From an uncultured Chitinophagaceae bacterium (GTDB lineage Bacteria > Bacteroidota > Bacteroidia > Chitinophagales > Chitinophagaceae), in the NCBI GenBank assembly GCA_937862815.1, contig CALMED010000046.1, positions 1-53,387 on the forward strand: a DNA stretch of 53,387 bases. The letters run 5' to 3'. How positions within the stretch are numbered: position 1 is the first letter of the stretch; each line of letters begins with the position of its first letter. This document shows positions 34,566 to 43,979 of the stretch, one piece after another. Made by a program: the position numbers and the translations under genes. The notes under the pieces were generated by a model. That model was not told where the DNA came from, made no database searches, and worked only from the letters and a program-made list of their open reading frames with translations.

Positions 34566-34583
34566 ACCTGTTCTAAAACAGGT
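34566..34583. promoter_or_regulatory. Perfect inverted repeat, possible operator or hairpin
   Basis: ACCTGTT (34566-34572) and AACAGGT (34577-34583) are exact inverted copies around CTAA. It lies 68 bases upstream of the MFS start and about 300 bases before the flavin reductase. There is no T-tract, so an operator is more likely than a terminator. Confidence 0.42.
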
Positions 34584-34850
34584 TGCAGTCATTTTGCCCT
34601 GCCGGTTGGCCAGGCTGATAAAAAGCAGTGATCCTCCTTTCCTGCCTCAGCCGGCTCCCATTACAAAAGATGTACCTTTAATGCGACGATCTGTTGCTTG
34701 CAGGGGATGTTCATTTTTTTATCGCTGCAAAGCGGAGTAAAAATCTGCACAGTCTGAGTGGATTTCATGTTACCTCCGGGTAAGCGCAGAATTTAAAAGG
34801 GCGGCTACAGTGTGGAGCAGGTTGCATGTAAAAGCACTGCATGTCACCAT

Positions 34851-34880
34851 TTGTTTATTATGTCTTACAATAAAATTTTG
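34851..34880 (+). promoter_or_regulatory. Probable promoter of the flavin reductase gene
   Basis: TTG at 34851-34853 and, after 19 bases, AAATTTTG at 34873-34880 (seven of eight to TAnnTTTG). The ATG at 34885 begins four bases after the box, so the transcript would again be leaderless. Confidence 0.45.
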
Positions 34881-34884
34881 TTTT

Positions 34885-35541
34885 ATGCTGCACATCAACG
34901 CCGCCACCATCCAGTCCTGGGAGCGTTTTTACCGCGCCAATTTTATCAACAGTCTGACCGGCGCCAAACCGGTGAGTCTCATTGGCACGGTAAACCGCAA
35001 GGGACAGCCTAATCTCGGGGTGTTCAGCAACATCATCCACGTGGGCGCCGATCCGGCGCTTGTGGGCTATATTAACCGCCCGCGGGAAGCGGCGCCGCAT
35101 ACCCTGTCCAACATAGAATCCATTGGCATATACACCATCAACCACATTCACGCAGGGATGCTGGCGCAGGCGCACCAGTGCAGCGCCAAATACCCGGAGG
35201 GAGTGAGCGAGTTTGCGGAGACGGGGCTCACACCGCTGTTTGTGGAAGGCTGTGCCGCCCCCTTTGTGCAGGAAAGCCGGATCAGGTATGCCCTCAGCCT
35301 GCAGGACGTGGTCCCCATCCATCTCAACAACACCTTCCTGGTGATTGGAAAAATTGAGCAGGTGATGCTGGAAGAAGATGTGCTGGAACCAGACGGTTTC
35401 CTGCGCACCGACCGGGCAGGTTCGTTGTGCAGCGGTGGGCTGGATGGTTATTACTCCAACAGCTTTATCACCCGCTACCGATATGCCAAACCGGGCATCC
35501 CCCTGCAGGAACTTGCGGGCGAAGCCGGTGATGCCGGCTGA
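34885..35541 (+). CDS. Flavin reductase-like / FMN-binding split-barrel protein
   Basis: A 218-residue soluble protein. KPVSLIGTVNRKGQPNLGVFSNIIHVGADPALVGYI near residues 25-60 is the FMN-binding split-barrel segment (P-V-S-L-I-x-T, then SNF-like SNII), followed by TLSNIESIGIYTINHI and a YPEGVSEFAETGLTP substrate-side loop near 97. This resembles the flavin reductase family whose members supply reduced flavin or act as flavoproteins. The ATG at 34885 is chosen over an upstream frame from 34810 because it gives a compact N-terminus and matches the promoter. No partner oxygenase is adjacent. Confidence 0.82.
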   Translation: MLHINAATIQSWERFYRANFINSLTGAKPVSLIGTVNRKGQPNLGVFSNIIHVGADPALVGYINRPREAAPHTLSNIESIGIYTINHIHAGMLAQAHQCSAKYPEGVSEFAETGLTPLFVEGCAAPFVQESRIRYALSLQDVVPIHLNNTFLVIGKIEQVMLEEDVLEPDGFLRTDRAGSLCSGGLDGYYSNSFITRYRYAKPGIPLQELAGEAGDAG

Positions 35542-35582
35542 TCGCCGTTTGTTTTTGTACCTTCCGGAAAAATCCTGCTGGC

Positions 35583-37289
35583 ATGTTTCGTTTGCTCCTG
35601 TTGTCACTGCTGCTGGTGCCGGTTGCCCTTTTCCGGGCGCCTGTACCGCGTCCCGCTGAAGCGGCCGATATCGTATTACTCAACGGACGTATCTGGACGG
35701 CTGATCCGTCCAACCGCTTTGCAGAAGCCGTTGCCATCAAGGGCAACAGGATACTGGCGGTTGGAACCACCAGTGCCATCCGGGCGCATGTGGCCGGTGG
35801 TACAAGGGTGATGGACCTGCAGGGTAAACTGGTGCTGCCGGGTTTCAACGATGCACACATTCATTTTCTGACGGGTTCGCTGGGGCTTTCCAACATGAAT
35901 CTGTTTGCCTGCAAGAACCTGAAAGAGATGGCTGTTGTTATCAGGGATTATGCCGCACAGCATCCGGGTACCGGCTGGCTCACCGGTTCGGGCTGGCAAT
36001 ACACCAGTTTTCCCGGGGGTATGCCGCACAAAGCGTTTCTCGACAGCCTGGTCCCCGATCGTCCCGTTTACCTCCGGGCCTACGATGGCCACAGCGGTTG
36101 GGCCAACAGCAAGGCCCTGGCGTTAGCCGGCATCAACCGGGAGACCGTCTTTGATGGCTTTGGGGCCATCATCCGCGATTCAAACGGGGAAGCAACCGGT
36201 GCACTTACCGAGCGGGCACAGTCGCTGGTAAGCCGGCTCATACCACCTCCCACGGAGCAGGAACAACTCAACGCCCTGCGGTTGGGCATGCGGTATGCCG
36301 CCTCCCTGGGCATCACCAGCGTGCAGAATGCCAGCGGTTCGCCGGCTGAATTTTCACTGTACCAACAACTCCTGCAATCCGGCGAACTCACACTCCGCTC
36401 CACCATCGCGTTCAGTGTGGGTAAGCAAACAAACAAGGAAGATATCCGGCGTTTTATAGAAGCCCGGAGGTCGGCGAATCAACCCCAATGGCTCAAGGCC
36501 CATGCCATCAAGTTCATGCTCGATGGCGTGATAGAATCGCATACCGCCGCTTTATTGCAACCCTACAGCGATATGCCGTCCTCCGATCCGCATCCGCACG
36601 GCCAGCTGGCGCTTACGCCGGAGCAGTACCGCCCGCTGGTGGAGCGGCTTGACTACGAAAGTTTTCAACTGTACACCCATGCCATCGGCGATGCCGCGGT
36701 GCGGGAAGCCCTCGATGCCTATGAACGGTCGGCGGCTGCAAACGGGCAGCGGGATCGTCGCCACCGGGTTGAGCACATTGAGATTTTTCACTCACAGGAT
36801 CTGCCGCGTTTTGCTGCCCTGGGGGTGATACCCTCCATGCAGCCCATTCACGCTGACCCGGGCACGGTGGACGTGTGGAGCAGGGCCGTGGGAGAAAACC
36901 GCCTTCCTTTTGCCTTTGCCTGGTCGTCTTTTCTGCAAACAGGTGCCCGCCTGGCGTTTGGGAGTGATTGGCCGGCCTGTATTGACCCCGATCCGTTGCA
37001 CGGCATCCATGTGGCCGTGAACCGCCGCACGCTCGATGGAATACCCGCCGGCGGGTGGATCCCGCAGCAGCGCATCAGCCTGGAAGATGCCTTGTATGCC
37101 TACACCCGGGGTGCTGCATACGCTTCGTTCGACGAGGGCCAGAAGGGCATGCTGGCACCCGGCTACCTGGCCGACCTGGTGGTGCTGTCGAGCAACCTGT
37201 TTGAAATAGCTCCCATGGGCATCGGCAGCACAAGGGTGTTACTGACCCTGGTGGACGGGAAAGTGGTGTACGAAAGAGAAAGCAGCTGA
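35583..37289 (+). CDS. Exported amidohydrolase, YtcJ-like (amidohydrolase_3)
   Basis: A 568-residue metal-dependent hydrolase with an N-terminal hydrophobic signal (MFRLLLLSLLLVPVALF), so probably periplasmic. The order of elements fits the family: ADIVLLNGRIWTADP (composite beta domain), LVLPGFNDAHIHF with the metal-binding HxH, the AIKFMLDGVIESHTAAL region with the bridging lysine near 310, HAIGDAAVREALDAYE, HRVEHIEI and FGSDWPA with the catalytic Asp. Natural substrates of YtcJ-like enzymes are mostly unknown; amides are likely. The DUF3365 gene follows 14 bases downstream, suggesting cotranscription. Confidence 0.89.
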   Translation: MFRLLLLSLLLVPVALFRAPVPRPAEAADIVLLNGRIWTADPSNRFAEAVAIKGNRILAVGTTSAIRAHVAGGTRVMDLQGKLVLPGFNDAHIHFLTGSLGLSNMNLFACKNLKEMAVVIRDYAAQHPGTGWLTGSGWQYTSFPGGMPHKAFLDSLVPDRPVYLRAYDGHSGWANSKALALAGINRETVFDGFGAIIRDSNGEATGALTERAQSLVSRLIPPPTEQEQLNALRLGMRYAASLGITSVQNASGSPAEFSLYQQLLQSGELTLRSTIAFSVGKQTNKEDIRRFIEARRSANQPQWLKAHAIKFMLDGVIESHTAALLQPYSDMPSSDPHPHGQLALTPEQYRPLVERLDYESFQLYTHAIGDAAVREALDAYERSAAANGQRDRRHRVEHIEIFHSQDLPRFAALGVIPSMQPIHADPGTVDVWSRAVGENRLPFAFAWSSFLQTGARLAFGSDWPACIDPDPLHGIHVAVNRRTLDGIPAGGWIPQQRISLEDALYAYTRGAAYASFDEGQKGMLAPGYLADLVVLSSNLFEIAPMGIGSTRVLLTLVDGKVVYERESS

Positions 37290-37303
37290 AATCAACCTGA
37301 TAC

Positions 37304-37876
37304 ATGAGAATCGTTGTGCTTTTTTCCCTGCTTGTAACCCTATCGGCCTGTTATTCTGAAAACGAACAGGAAGAGAGACCGGCAATGCCGGAAGATGCAT
37401 ACCTCCGTAGGGGTGACTCCATCACCCGCCTTACTTTTGATACTTTGCGCAATACCCTTCAGCGGGTGATCGCTGCCAGCGGGCCTGAAGGAGCCGTTTC
37501 GTTCTGCCAGGTAGCCGCCCTTCCGCTTACCGGCACTTTTTCGGGAGAAACGGTTCATGTGCGGCGCACTTCCCTGCGGTTCCGCAACCCGCTGAACGCG
37601 CCGGATTCTTTGGAAAATCACTACCTGCAACTGCTGGGCGGCCGGTCTTCCGGCGATGCCCGTGCATGGGTGGATGTATCCGATACCGGGAACGTGCATT
37701 ATTTCAAGCCCATTTTCATACAGCCGCTCTGTCTCAACTGTCATGGTAACCGCGAAAAAGAGATCTCTGCTGCCACCTGGCGAGTGATTCAGGCAGCTTA
37801 TCCGGGCGATCGCGCTTTTGGTTACCGGGTGGGGGAACTGAGAGGTGCCTGGCACCTGGTTTTTCGCCGAAACTGA
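37304..37876 (+). CDS. DUF3365 lipoprotein with a c-type haem motif
   Basis: A 190-residue lipoprotein: lipobox LSAC ends at Cys16, then an acidic linker. The domain has FCQVAALPLTG near 68, VHVRRTSLRFRNPLNAPD near 84-101 and CLNCH at 143-147, a CxxCH site for covalent haem. These are the landmarks of DUF3365 (Tll0287-like), whose members are haem-binding sensor or redox domains. It probably sits at the periplasmic face of a membrane. The nearest gene upstream is the amidohydrolase; the partner for electron transfer is not in the window. Confidence 0.86.
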   Translation: MRIVVLFSLLVTLSACYSENEQEERPAMPEDAYLRRGDSITRLTFDTLRNTLQRVIAASGPEGAVSFCQVAALPLTGTFSGETVHVRRTSLRFRNPLNAPDSLENHYLQLLGGRSSGDARAWVDVSDTGNVHYFKPIFIQPLCLNCHGNREKEISAATWRVIQAAYPGDRAFGYRVGELRGAWHLVFRRN

Positions 37877-37980
37877 GCTGATTGCCAGCAAAGCGCTCCT
37901 TTTTCATACATCCGGCATTTTTTTGTTGCAGGCTGCAACTAAAATTGCAGGCGTCTGGCTTTTCCGGTAACTTAGTAGAG

Positions 37981-39957
37981 ATGGTTGGGATGTATCTCCG
38001 GAACATACTGGTTTCCGTGCGCTTGTGCGGCATCCTGTTATTTGCCGCAACAGCTTTCAGTCTGCCGCTGGTAATACAGGCACAGGAATGTCCACCCAAC
38101 CTGGACTTAGAGCAGGGTACTTTTGCCAATTGGTCGCTTTACACCGGTACGGTATCCGGCGCCGGGGGCAGCAATACCATCTCATTAAGTCCTGCCGGAA
38201 ATTTTACCGGCGACCGTCATGAAATATTTAACCGGGCCCAGCATGCCAACACACGGGATCAATTCGGAGGATTTCCTGTTGTTTGTCCCAATGGCAGCGG
38301 CTATTCCATGAAGCTGGGCAATAACAGCGGCGGCGGCTTGGCGGAAGGAATTTCGTATGAGTTTACCATTCCTGCCGGCCGCAACAACTATTCCATCACG
38401 TACCATTATGCCGTGGTGTTTGAAGGACCTAACCATCAACAACATGAACAGCCGCGCCTTGAGCTGGAAGTCGTGAACGTTACCGATAATAAGCGGATTG
38501 AATGTTCTTCTTTTACTTTTATTCCATTTGGTTCCGCCCTGCCGGGCTTTTATGAATCTCCCATCCGGCAGTCGGGAAATACGCCGGTATGGTGCAAAGA
38601 CTGGACGGCTGTTACCGTGAACCTGGCGAACATGGCCGGTAAGACCATCCGTTTGTTTTTTAAGACGGCTGACTGCGTTTTTGTTCGGCATTTCGGGTAT
38701 GCGTATATAGATGTGAATACCGAGTGTAACAATGAATTTACCGGTGCTTCCTATTGCAAATTTGATACAGCGGTAAACGTGGTCGCCCCCTATGGATTTG
38801 AAGGCTACCGCTGGTTTACATCTGATTTTTCGCAATTGTTAGGTACCCGGCAGGAGCTCCGGCTGGCACCACCTCCTGCTCCGGGTACGTTACTTGCATT
38901 GGAGGTGACTCCCTACGATGGGTATGGGTGCAAGGATACTTTGTACGCACGCATGGTGGATACGCTGCGTATAACGGCCCGTGCAGGACCGGACCAGTTA
39001 TATTGCGGAACGGAAGCCGTACTGTTGGGTGAAAATCCCAAACCCGGACTGAACTACCGCTGGTCGCCGGCCACAGGGCTCTCCGATCCCACAATCGCTA
39101 ATCCCTTTGCCCGGCCGGGCATCACCACCACCTATGTGGTAACGGTCAGCAGCGGGGGAGGAGGCTGCCGCGAAACAGATACCGTGACGATAACGGCTGC
39201 GGTGCCGGATACATCACTCCGCATTGAAGGCCGCCTCTCGTATTGTGTTACGACGGGCGACAGCACGGTGCTGCTGACCTCCGATACCCTCTCCGTGCAA
39301 TGGTACCGTGAAGGCATACCCATCCCGGGTGCCGTGCAGCCACGGTTGCGTCCTCTCATTGCCGGTAACTATTACGCAACGGTCGCCAATGCCCTTGGGT
39401 GCCGCCTCAGCACACGCACTGTTCAGGTGAATATTGAACAGCCGGTACCGGGACAGCGTTACCCCGTTCAGTATGCGTTTGTCAACGTGCCCCGTACGCT
39501 CCAGGCGCGAAGCTTTGCTGCAGAAGTCTTGTGGCGGCCGGCGACACATCTGGATAATCCCGGCCTCTTGCAGCCGCGGTTTCTTAACCGGTTTGAAGCC
39601 GACCAGGACTACACCATTCAGTTGATAACGACGGCTGGCTGCGTTACCATTGACACACAGCTGGTGAAAACCATCCGCGAGGTGCAGGTCTTCGTGCCCG
39701 ATGCTTTTACTCCCAACGGCGATGGGTTGAATGATTTACTTTTCCCCACATCGGTAGGTATGAAAGAAGTGCACCAGTTCCGCGTTTTTAACCGGTGGGG
39801 GGTTGAAATGTACAGCTGGTCGCCCGGACAGGCGGGCTGGAACGGAACCTACCGCAGCCTGGCACAGGAGCCAGGGAATTATGTCTGGACCTTCAGCGGT
39901 AAGGGTGTGGACGATAAAATTTATTTTCGCAAAGGCACCGTTGTGCTGATCCGTTGA
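37981..39957 (+). CDS. Secreted protein with T9SS type-B C-terminal sorting domain
   Basis: A 658-residue extracellular protein starting at the ATG at 37981 with a signal peptide (VRLCGILLFAATAFSLPLVIQAQ). An N-terminal jelly-roll-like domain (residues about 35-250, CPPNLDLEQGTFANW and FGYAYIDVNTECN) is followed by Ig/PKD-like segments (RAGPDQLYCGTEAVLLG, NYRWSPATGLSDPTIANP, TTYVVTVS). The final 90 residues begin VQVFVPDAFTPNGDGLNDLL and continue FRVFNRWGVEMYSW and GNYVWTFSGKG. This is the gliding-motility-type CTD that sends proteins through the type IX system to the cell surface. A longer frame from 37882 is rejected. Confidence 0.93.
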   Translation: MVGMYLRNILVSVRLCGILLFAATAFSLPLVIQAQECPPNLDLEQGTFANWSLYTGTVSGAGGSNTISLSPAGNFTGDRHEIFNRAQHANTRDQFGGFPVVCPNGSGYSMKLGNNSGGGLAEGISYEFTIPAGRNNYSITYHYAVVFEGPNHQQHEQPRLELEVVNVTDNKRIECSSFTFIPFGSALPGFYESPIRQSGNTPVWCKDWTAVTVNLANMAGKTIRLFFKTADCVFVRHFGYAYIDVNTECNNEFTGASYCKFDTAVNVVAPYGFEGYRWFTSDFSQLLGTRQELRLAPPPAPGTLLALEVTPYDGYGCKDTLYARMVDTLRITARAGPDQLYCGTEAVLLGENPKPGLNYRWSPATGLSDPTIANPFARPGITTTYVVTVSSGGGGCRETDTVTITAAVPDTSLRIEGRLSYCVTTGDSTVLLTSDTLSVQWYREGIPIPGAVQPRLRPLIAGNYYATVANALGCRLSTRTVQVNIEQPVPGQRYPVQYAFVNVPRTLQARSFAAEVLWRPATHLDNPGLLQPRFLNRFEADQDYTIQLITTAGCVTIDTQLVKTIREVQVFVPDAFTPNGDGLNDLLFPTSVGMKEVHQFRVFNRWGVEMYSWSPGQAGWNGTYRSLAQEPGNYVWTFSGKGVDDKIYFRKGTVVLIR

Positions 39958-40135
39958 TCCGGTCAACAGCTTTTTCTGTATTTCTTTCTGCATCATTCCG
40001 GTTATTTTTTTTACCACTGATCTTTCTCCGGCCTGCAGGGGATGAGCATCAGTTGCAGGCCTAATTGTTGTCATGGCCAATGTCGGTGGGGTTCCGGATT
40101 TTCGTGCCTGCATTTTCACCTTAAACTCATCTGTT

Positions 40136-40567
40136 ATGCGCAAAGAGTATTGGATCCAGGTACGCCACGTAGACAACCGCCTGGTTATTTTTTTGAATGG
40201 AGAAACCATCTGGGACAGCGGCATCGTGCACGACGACCCGGACATGGACAAACTGATTGAAATTACCTCCGCCCTGGAACAACACCCCGATCACGCCAGC
40301 GAATTGATCTTTGAAGGGTTTAACGACACCTATTCTGTTACGGGTGATGAAGATCTCAATCCCTGGCATTTTGATTACCGGGTCTTTGAACGCGAAGTGG
40401 ACGCTGCCGGCAACATCCTGCGGGAAACCGAACTGCTGCAGCCCTACAACGAAAGGCATTTATCAAATCCTAACATCCGGGCCATCAATAACAGCTACCA
40501 ACTGGTGAAAAAAGCAGAGGGTTTCCGTGTGGTGGCCAACTCGCTGTCCCAACAGTTTTATCAGTAG
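40136..40567 (+). CDS. Hypothetical protein, unknown family
   Basis: A 143-residue soluble protein that I do not recognise. It starts at MRKEYWIQVRHVDNRLVIFLN (40136), has a central acidic segment (IVHDDPDMDKLIEITSALEQHPDH) and ends with a mixed helix-strand region (YQLVKKAEGFRVVANSLSQQFYQ). There is no signal peptide, membrane segment or Cys pair. It is flanked by the T9SS cargo gene and, 279 bases later, the UspA pair, without evident operon ties. Start codons further upstream at 40073 are possible but less likely. Confidence 0.65.
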   Translation: MRKEYWIQVRHVDNRLVIFLNGETIWDSGIVHDDPDMDKLIEITSALEQHPDHASELIFEGFNDTYSVTGDEDLNPWHFDYRVFEREVDAAGNILRETELLQPYNERHLSNPNIRAINNSYQLVKKAEGFRVVANSLSQQFYQ

Positions 40568-40846
40568 AAAGCCCCGTTTTTATAAATCCGCTACCCGTGC
40601 TTCCCATGGCTGCCCGGGCATTGCAATGTTCCCGGCACGCCGTTGCCGCACCCTTATCCATGCATCAGGTGGTTAAGGGTGTTTGTTTTTACAGCAAACG
40701 GCAACCTGCCGGGTCATGGGGCAGGATGATGGCGGTCAGCATTCACGCCGTACCGAATTCGTACCTTTTGCAGGCTGTTTGATGGAGGATGTCTACTGAT
40801 TCCGGCTGTTATCGTCACGCTTTGTCTTCAATATAAAAAGCAGAAC

Positions 40847-41701
40847 ATGAAAAAGATCCTTGTTCCAACCGACTTTTCTGAAACTGCCTTAAAAGCACTC
40901 GTATATGCTGCGGAGATTGCGTTGAAATCGGCCGGCACGGTGTACCTGCTGCACGTAATTACTCCCGATGAAAACAGGGTGTGGCGGCCGCATGTACGGG
41001 AGGATGATTACGGCAAGGCCTTAACAAAGGAGCGGCTGACAAAACTTGACAGCGCCTGGAAATCCATGCTGCATACATACCCCGATGTGAACATTGTAAC
41101 CGAATTGGCTAACGGGCCGGTTACAACTGCCATCCTGGATTTTGCGGAGCAGCAACAGATGGACCTGGTGGTGATGGGCACAACAGGGGCCAGCGGGCTG
41201 AAGCAGTTGCTTATGGGCAGTGTGGCAGCCAGCACGATTGGTAAAACAGCCGTTCCGGTGCTTACCGTACCCGCTTCCTATGAAATGAAGGAGCCCCGTT
41301 GCCTGTTGTTCGCGACCAATAACTTTGAAGAAGACAAGCAATTATTACAACCCCTGGTGAAACTGGCAACCTGGTTCAGTGCAGCTGTTCATGTGGCGGT
41401 GTTTGTGGATACCGATGATGCCCAGCCGGAAGATTACATTCATTTTGGCCGTAAGCTCGACGAATACACAGTGCGCCTGAAAAAGATGTATGCGGATGTG
41501 GTCATTACTTCGGAACTGCTGGAGGGAAGCCGTTTTGAGGAAACCCTTGAGGCGGCGGCTGCAAGACTGGAAGCTGACCTGGTGGTGATGGTAACCTACC
41601 AGAAGAAATTCCTGGAACGGATTACAGGCAGGAGTATGACCCGCCGCATGGCCTGGCATGCCACGATTCCCTTGCTGGCCCTTCCGGCGCCACGATCCTG
41701 A
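40847..41701 (+). CDS. Universal stress protein, tandem UspA domains (first copy)
   Basis: A 284-residue cytoplasmic protein with two UspA folds. Domain 1 (1-140) opens KKILVPTDFSETALKAL and contains GTTGASGLKQLLMGS near 113, matching the ATP-binding pattern Gxx-G-9x-G-S exactly. Domain 2 (about 150-284) starts RCLLFATNNFEEDKQLL and ends TIPLLALPA; its nucleotide loop is degenerate. Such proteins bind ATP or dimerise under stress. A second UspA gene follows 25 bases downstream. Confidence 0.93.
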   Translation: MKKILVPTDFSETALKALVYAAEIALKSAGTVYLLHVITPDENRVWRPHVREDDYGKALTKERLTKLDSAWKSMLHTYPDVNIVTELANGPVTTAILDFAEQQQMDLVVMGTTGASGLKQLLMGSVAASTIGKTAVPVLTVPASYEMKEPRCLLFATNNFEEDKQLLQPLVKLATWFSAAVHVAVFVDTDDAQPEDYIHFGRKLDEYTVRLKKMYADVVITSELLEGSRFEETLEAAAARLEADLVVMVTYQKKFLERITGRSMTRRMAWHATIPLLALPAPRS

Positions 41702-41726
41702 TTGGTGAACCAATAAAAATACAAGC

Positions 41727-42566
41727 ATGAAAAAATTCCTGGCCGTTTTTGACGGTTTCCGCTTCAGCGAAAGCACCGCTTCGTATGCCATTGCCGTTTC
41801 CAAAGCAGCGGGCGCTCACCTGGTGGGCATTTTCCCCAACGACCTGGTGTACCGCACCTACGACATTGCAGCTGTGTATAAAAAAAAGGAGCGTCCCGAA
41901 GAGTTGTTAAAGGAGCTGGATGAAAAAGACCGTAAAAAGATTGAGCAGTCCGTACGCAGGTTTCAGAAACTTTGTGCCGGCGAAGGTTTGTCGTTCTCTG
42001 TACGGCAGGAGGAGGGGCTAGCCCTGCAGGAAGTGAAACATGAAAGTATGTTTGCCGATCTGCTGATTATTGGCGAGGAGGAAACATTTTCGCGTCACAG
42101 GCAGGAAGTTCCTACCCGGTTTATCCGCGAATTGCTTATCGATGTGCAATGCCCGGTATTGGTGGTACCGCCAGCCTATAAGCCGGTGGATAAAATCACC
42201 CTGCTTTACGACGCCGGACCATCGGCCGTATATGCCGTGAAAATGTTCAGTTACCTCTTTGGCGATTTTGGACGGGTACCCGTGGAGGTCTTTACGGTGA
42301 AAGACCGTAATGTTCGTCTTCGTTCCGAAGATACCCGGCTTTTCCGTGAGTTTGTGAAGCGCCATTTTTCCAAAGCCGGGTTCAAGGTGGTGAAGGGTGA
42401 AGCGGAAGACCAGATCCTGAAGTACCTGAAAAGACACAAGGAAAATGAACTGGTGGTCCTGGGCGCCTATCGCCGCAGTGAAATATCCCGTTGGTTTAAA
42501 AGCAGCATGGCCGATGTGTTAATGCGGGTGGTGGATACCCCCCTGTTTATAGCTCACAACAAATAA
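41727..42566 (+). CDS. Universal stress protein-like, tandem UspA domains (second copy)
   Basis: A 279-residue protein with two diverged UspA folds. Domain 1 opens KKFLAVFDGFRFSESTASYAIAVSKAAGAHLVG and carries a charged insertion rich in Lys/Glu (YKKKERPEELLKELDEKDRKKIEQ). Domain 2 starts near 155 (DKITLLYDAGPSAVYAVKMFSYL) and ends GAYRRSEISRWFKSSMADVLM with a partial GxxxxS loop. The canonical ATP motif of the first copy is not kept, so it may not bind ATP. It sits in the same operon as the first copy and precedes NfeD by 110 bases. Confidence 0.88.
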   Translation: MKKFLAVFDGFRFSESTASYAIAVSKAAGAHLVGIFPNDLVYRTYDIAAVYKKKERPEELLKELDEKDRKKIEQSVRRFQKLCAGEGLSFSVRQEEGLALQEVKHESMFADLLIIGEEETFSRHRQEVPTRFIRELLIDVQCPVLVVPPAYKPVDKITLLYDAGPSAVYAVKMFSYLFGDFGRVPVEVFTVKDRNVRLRSEDTRLFREFVKRHFSKAGFKVVKGEAEDQILKYLKRHKENELVVLGAYRRSEISRWFKSSMADVLMRVVDTPLFIAHNK

Positions 42567-42676
42567 AACGAAGTTAAAAAAATCTTACGGTTGCGTACCT
42601 TATGGTACAACGATGCTGCATGTGCCTGCTTTTCTGTAACTTTAAAAGCAACTGTCTTCTGGTAATCAATGCGTTT

Positions 42677-43954
42677 ATGAAATCAGCTATCTTGTCGTTC
42701 ATATTATTGTTGTTCCTGTTACCGGCTTATTCCCAGAAAGTGCTGGTAGTGGAAGTGGATGGCGCCATCAACCCGGTTACCGCGGATTATATCCAGCGGG
42801 GGATTGAAAAGGCGGCGGCCGAAAAGGCCGAGTGCCTGGTGGTGAAGCTGAATACGCCGGGGGGCTTGCTGAAGTCGACGCGTGTCATTGTCAGTTCAAT
42901 TCTTGAGGCACCCGTACCGGTCGTGGTTTTTGTGGCACCCAACGGCGCACATGCCGGTTCGGCGGGTGTTTTCATCACCATGGCCGGCCATGTGGCTGCA
43001 ATGGCACCTGGCAGCAACATAGGCGCGGCACACCCGGTTTCCTCCGGGGGGCAACCCATGGACTCGGTGATGAGCCAAAAAGTGACAAATGATGCGGCGG
43101 CATTCATCCGCACCATTGCCCAAAACCGCAACCGCGACACCTCCTGGGCGGAGATGGCGGTGCGGCAGAGTGTCTCCATCACGGCACGGGAAGCGCTGGA
43201 AAAAAATGTGATCGATCTCATTGCGGCGGACATGAAGGAATTGCTGGATAAGATCGACGGGAAGACGTTTACACTTACCGGGGGCAAAGAAGTAACCATT
43301 CGTACACGGGAGGCTACTGTGATGCAGGAGCACATGTCGTGGGTGGAAAAGCTGCTGAATATCCTGGTGGACCCCAACATCGCGTATATTCTTATGACCG
43401 TCGGCTTCCTCGGTATCATCCTGGAACTCTACAGCCCGGGTGCCATCTTCCCCGGTGTGTTGGGCGGTATCAGTCTCATTCTTGCTTTTTACGCCATGCA
43501 TACCCTGCCCATCAACTATGCAGGATTGGCGTTAATCATTTTTGCCGTAATTTTATTTATACTGGAAATTGAAGTGGTGAGTCACGGTCTTCTGTCCATC
43601 GGGGGTGTGATTGCCTTGTTGCTGGGTTCTTTCATGCTCCTGCGCAATGAGTCGCCGCTGGAATTTGTCCGCATATCAAAAGCTGTGATTATACCAACCG
43701 TCATAGTGGTGGCTGCCTTCTTCCTGCTGCTGATCACCCTGGGCATCCGGGCCCAGCGGGGAAAGCAGGTTACAGGCGCCGAAGCGCTGCCCGGAAGCTC
43801 CGGTGTGGCCCAGGAGGATTTTGAAAAAACGGGCATGGTGATGCTGATGGGCGAATTATGGACGGCAGAGTCCGTGAGCGGTCCCGTTCGAAAAGGACAG
43901 GAGGTGAAAGTAACAGGCCGGCGCCATTTCACGCTGCTGGTTGAACCTGCATGA
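42677..43954 (+). CDS. NfeD-family membrane serine protease (ClpP-like)
   Basis: A 425-residue inner-membrane protein starting at the ATG at 42677 with the signal peptide [19 protein letters not shown]. The periplasmic ClpP-like domain has [18 protein letters not shown], a [14 protein letters not shown] oxyanion region, and [19 protein letters not shown] near 95-115 with the catalytic serine in AGSAG. Several membrane segments follow ([22 protein letters not shown] onward), then a C-terminal OB-like NfeD domain with GELWTAES. It is coupled to the slipin gene 25 bases downstream; the pair is a standard membrane-protein quality-control module. Confidence 0.92.
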   Translation: MKSAILSFILLLFLLPAYSQKVLVVEVDGAINPVTADYIQRGIEKAAAEKAECLVVKLNTPGGLLKSTRVIVSSILEAPVPVVVFVAPNGAHAGSAGVFITMAGHVAAMAPGSNIGAAHPVSSGGQPMDSVMSQKVTNDAAAFIRTIAQNRNRDTSWAEMAVRQSVSITAREALEKNVIDLIAADMKELLDKIDGKTFTLTGGKEVTIRTREATVMQEHMSWVEKLLNILVDPNIAYILMTVGFLGIILELYSPGAIFPGVLGGISLILAFYAMHTLPINYAGLALIIFAVILFILEIEVVSHGLLSIGGVIALLLGSFMLLRNESPLEFVRISKAVIIPTVIVVAAFFLLLITLGIRAQRGKQVTGAEALPGSSGVAQEDFEKTGMVMLMGELWTAESVSGPVRKGQEVKVTGRRHFTLLVEPA

Positions 43955-43979
43955 TTTTTTTACATTTAAACGATACATT

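Larger units (their letters stand above)
34498..34884. other. Gene-free divergent intergenic region with one perfect palindrome
   Basis: I see no credible coding sequence here. It contains a palindrome (34566-34583) and, at its right end, the flavin reductase promoter. A 64-codon open stretch at 34546-34740 lacks any recognisable features. The rest is unassigned and could hold leader sequences for both genes. Confidence 0.55.

Noticed and set aside
34546..34740. 64-codon open frame in the MFS-flavin reductase gap
   Set aside because: No signal, domain or promoter; it overlaps a palindrome and has mixed composition typical of noncoding DNA.
40597..40782. 61-codon open frame before the UspA genes
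   Set aside because: No recognisable feature, rare amino-acid composition, and no promoter at its start; the gap 40568-40846 otherwise shows nothing I can name.
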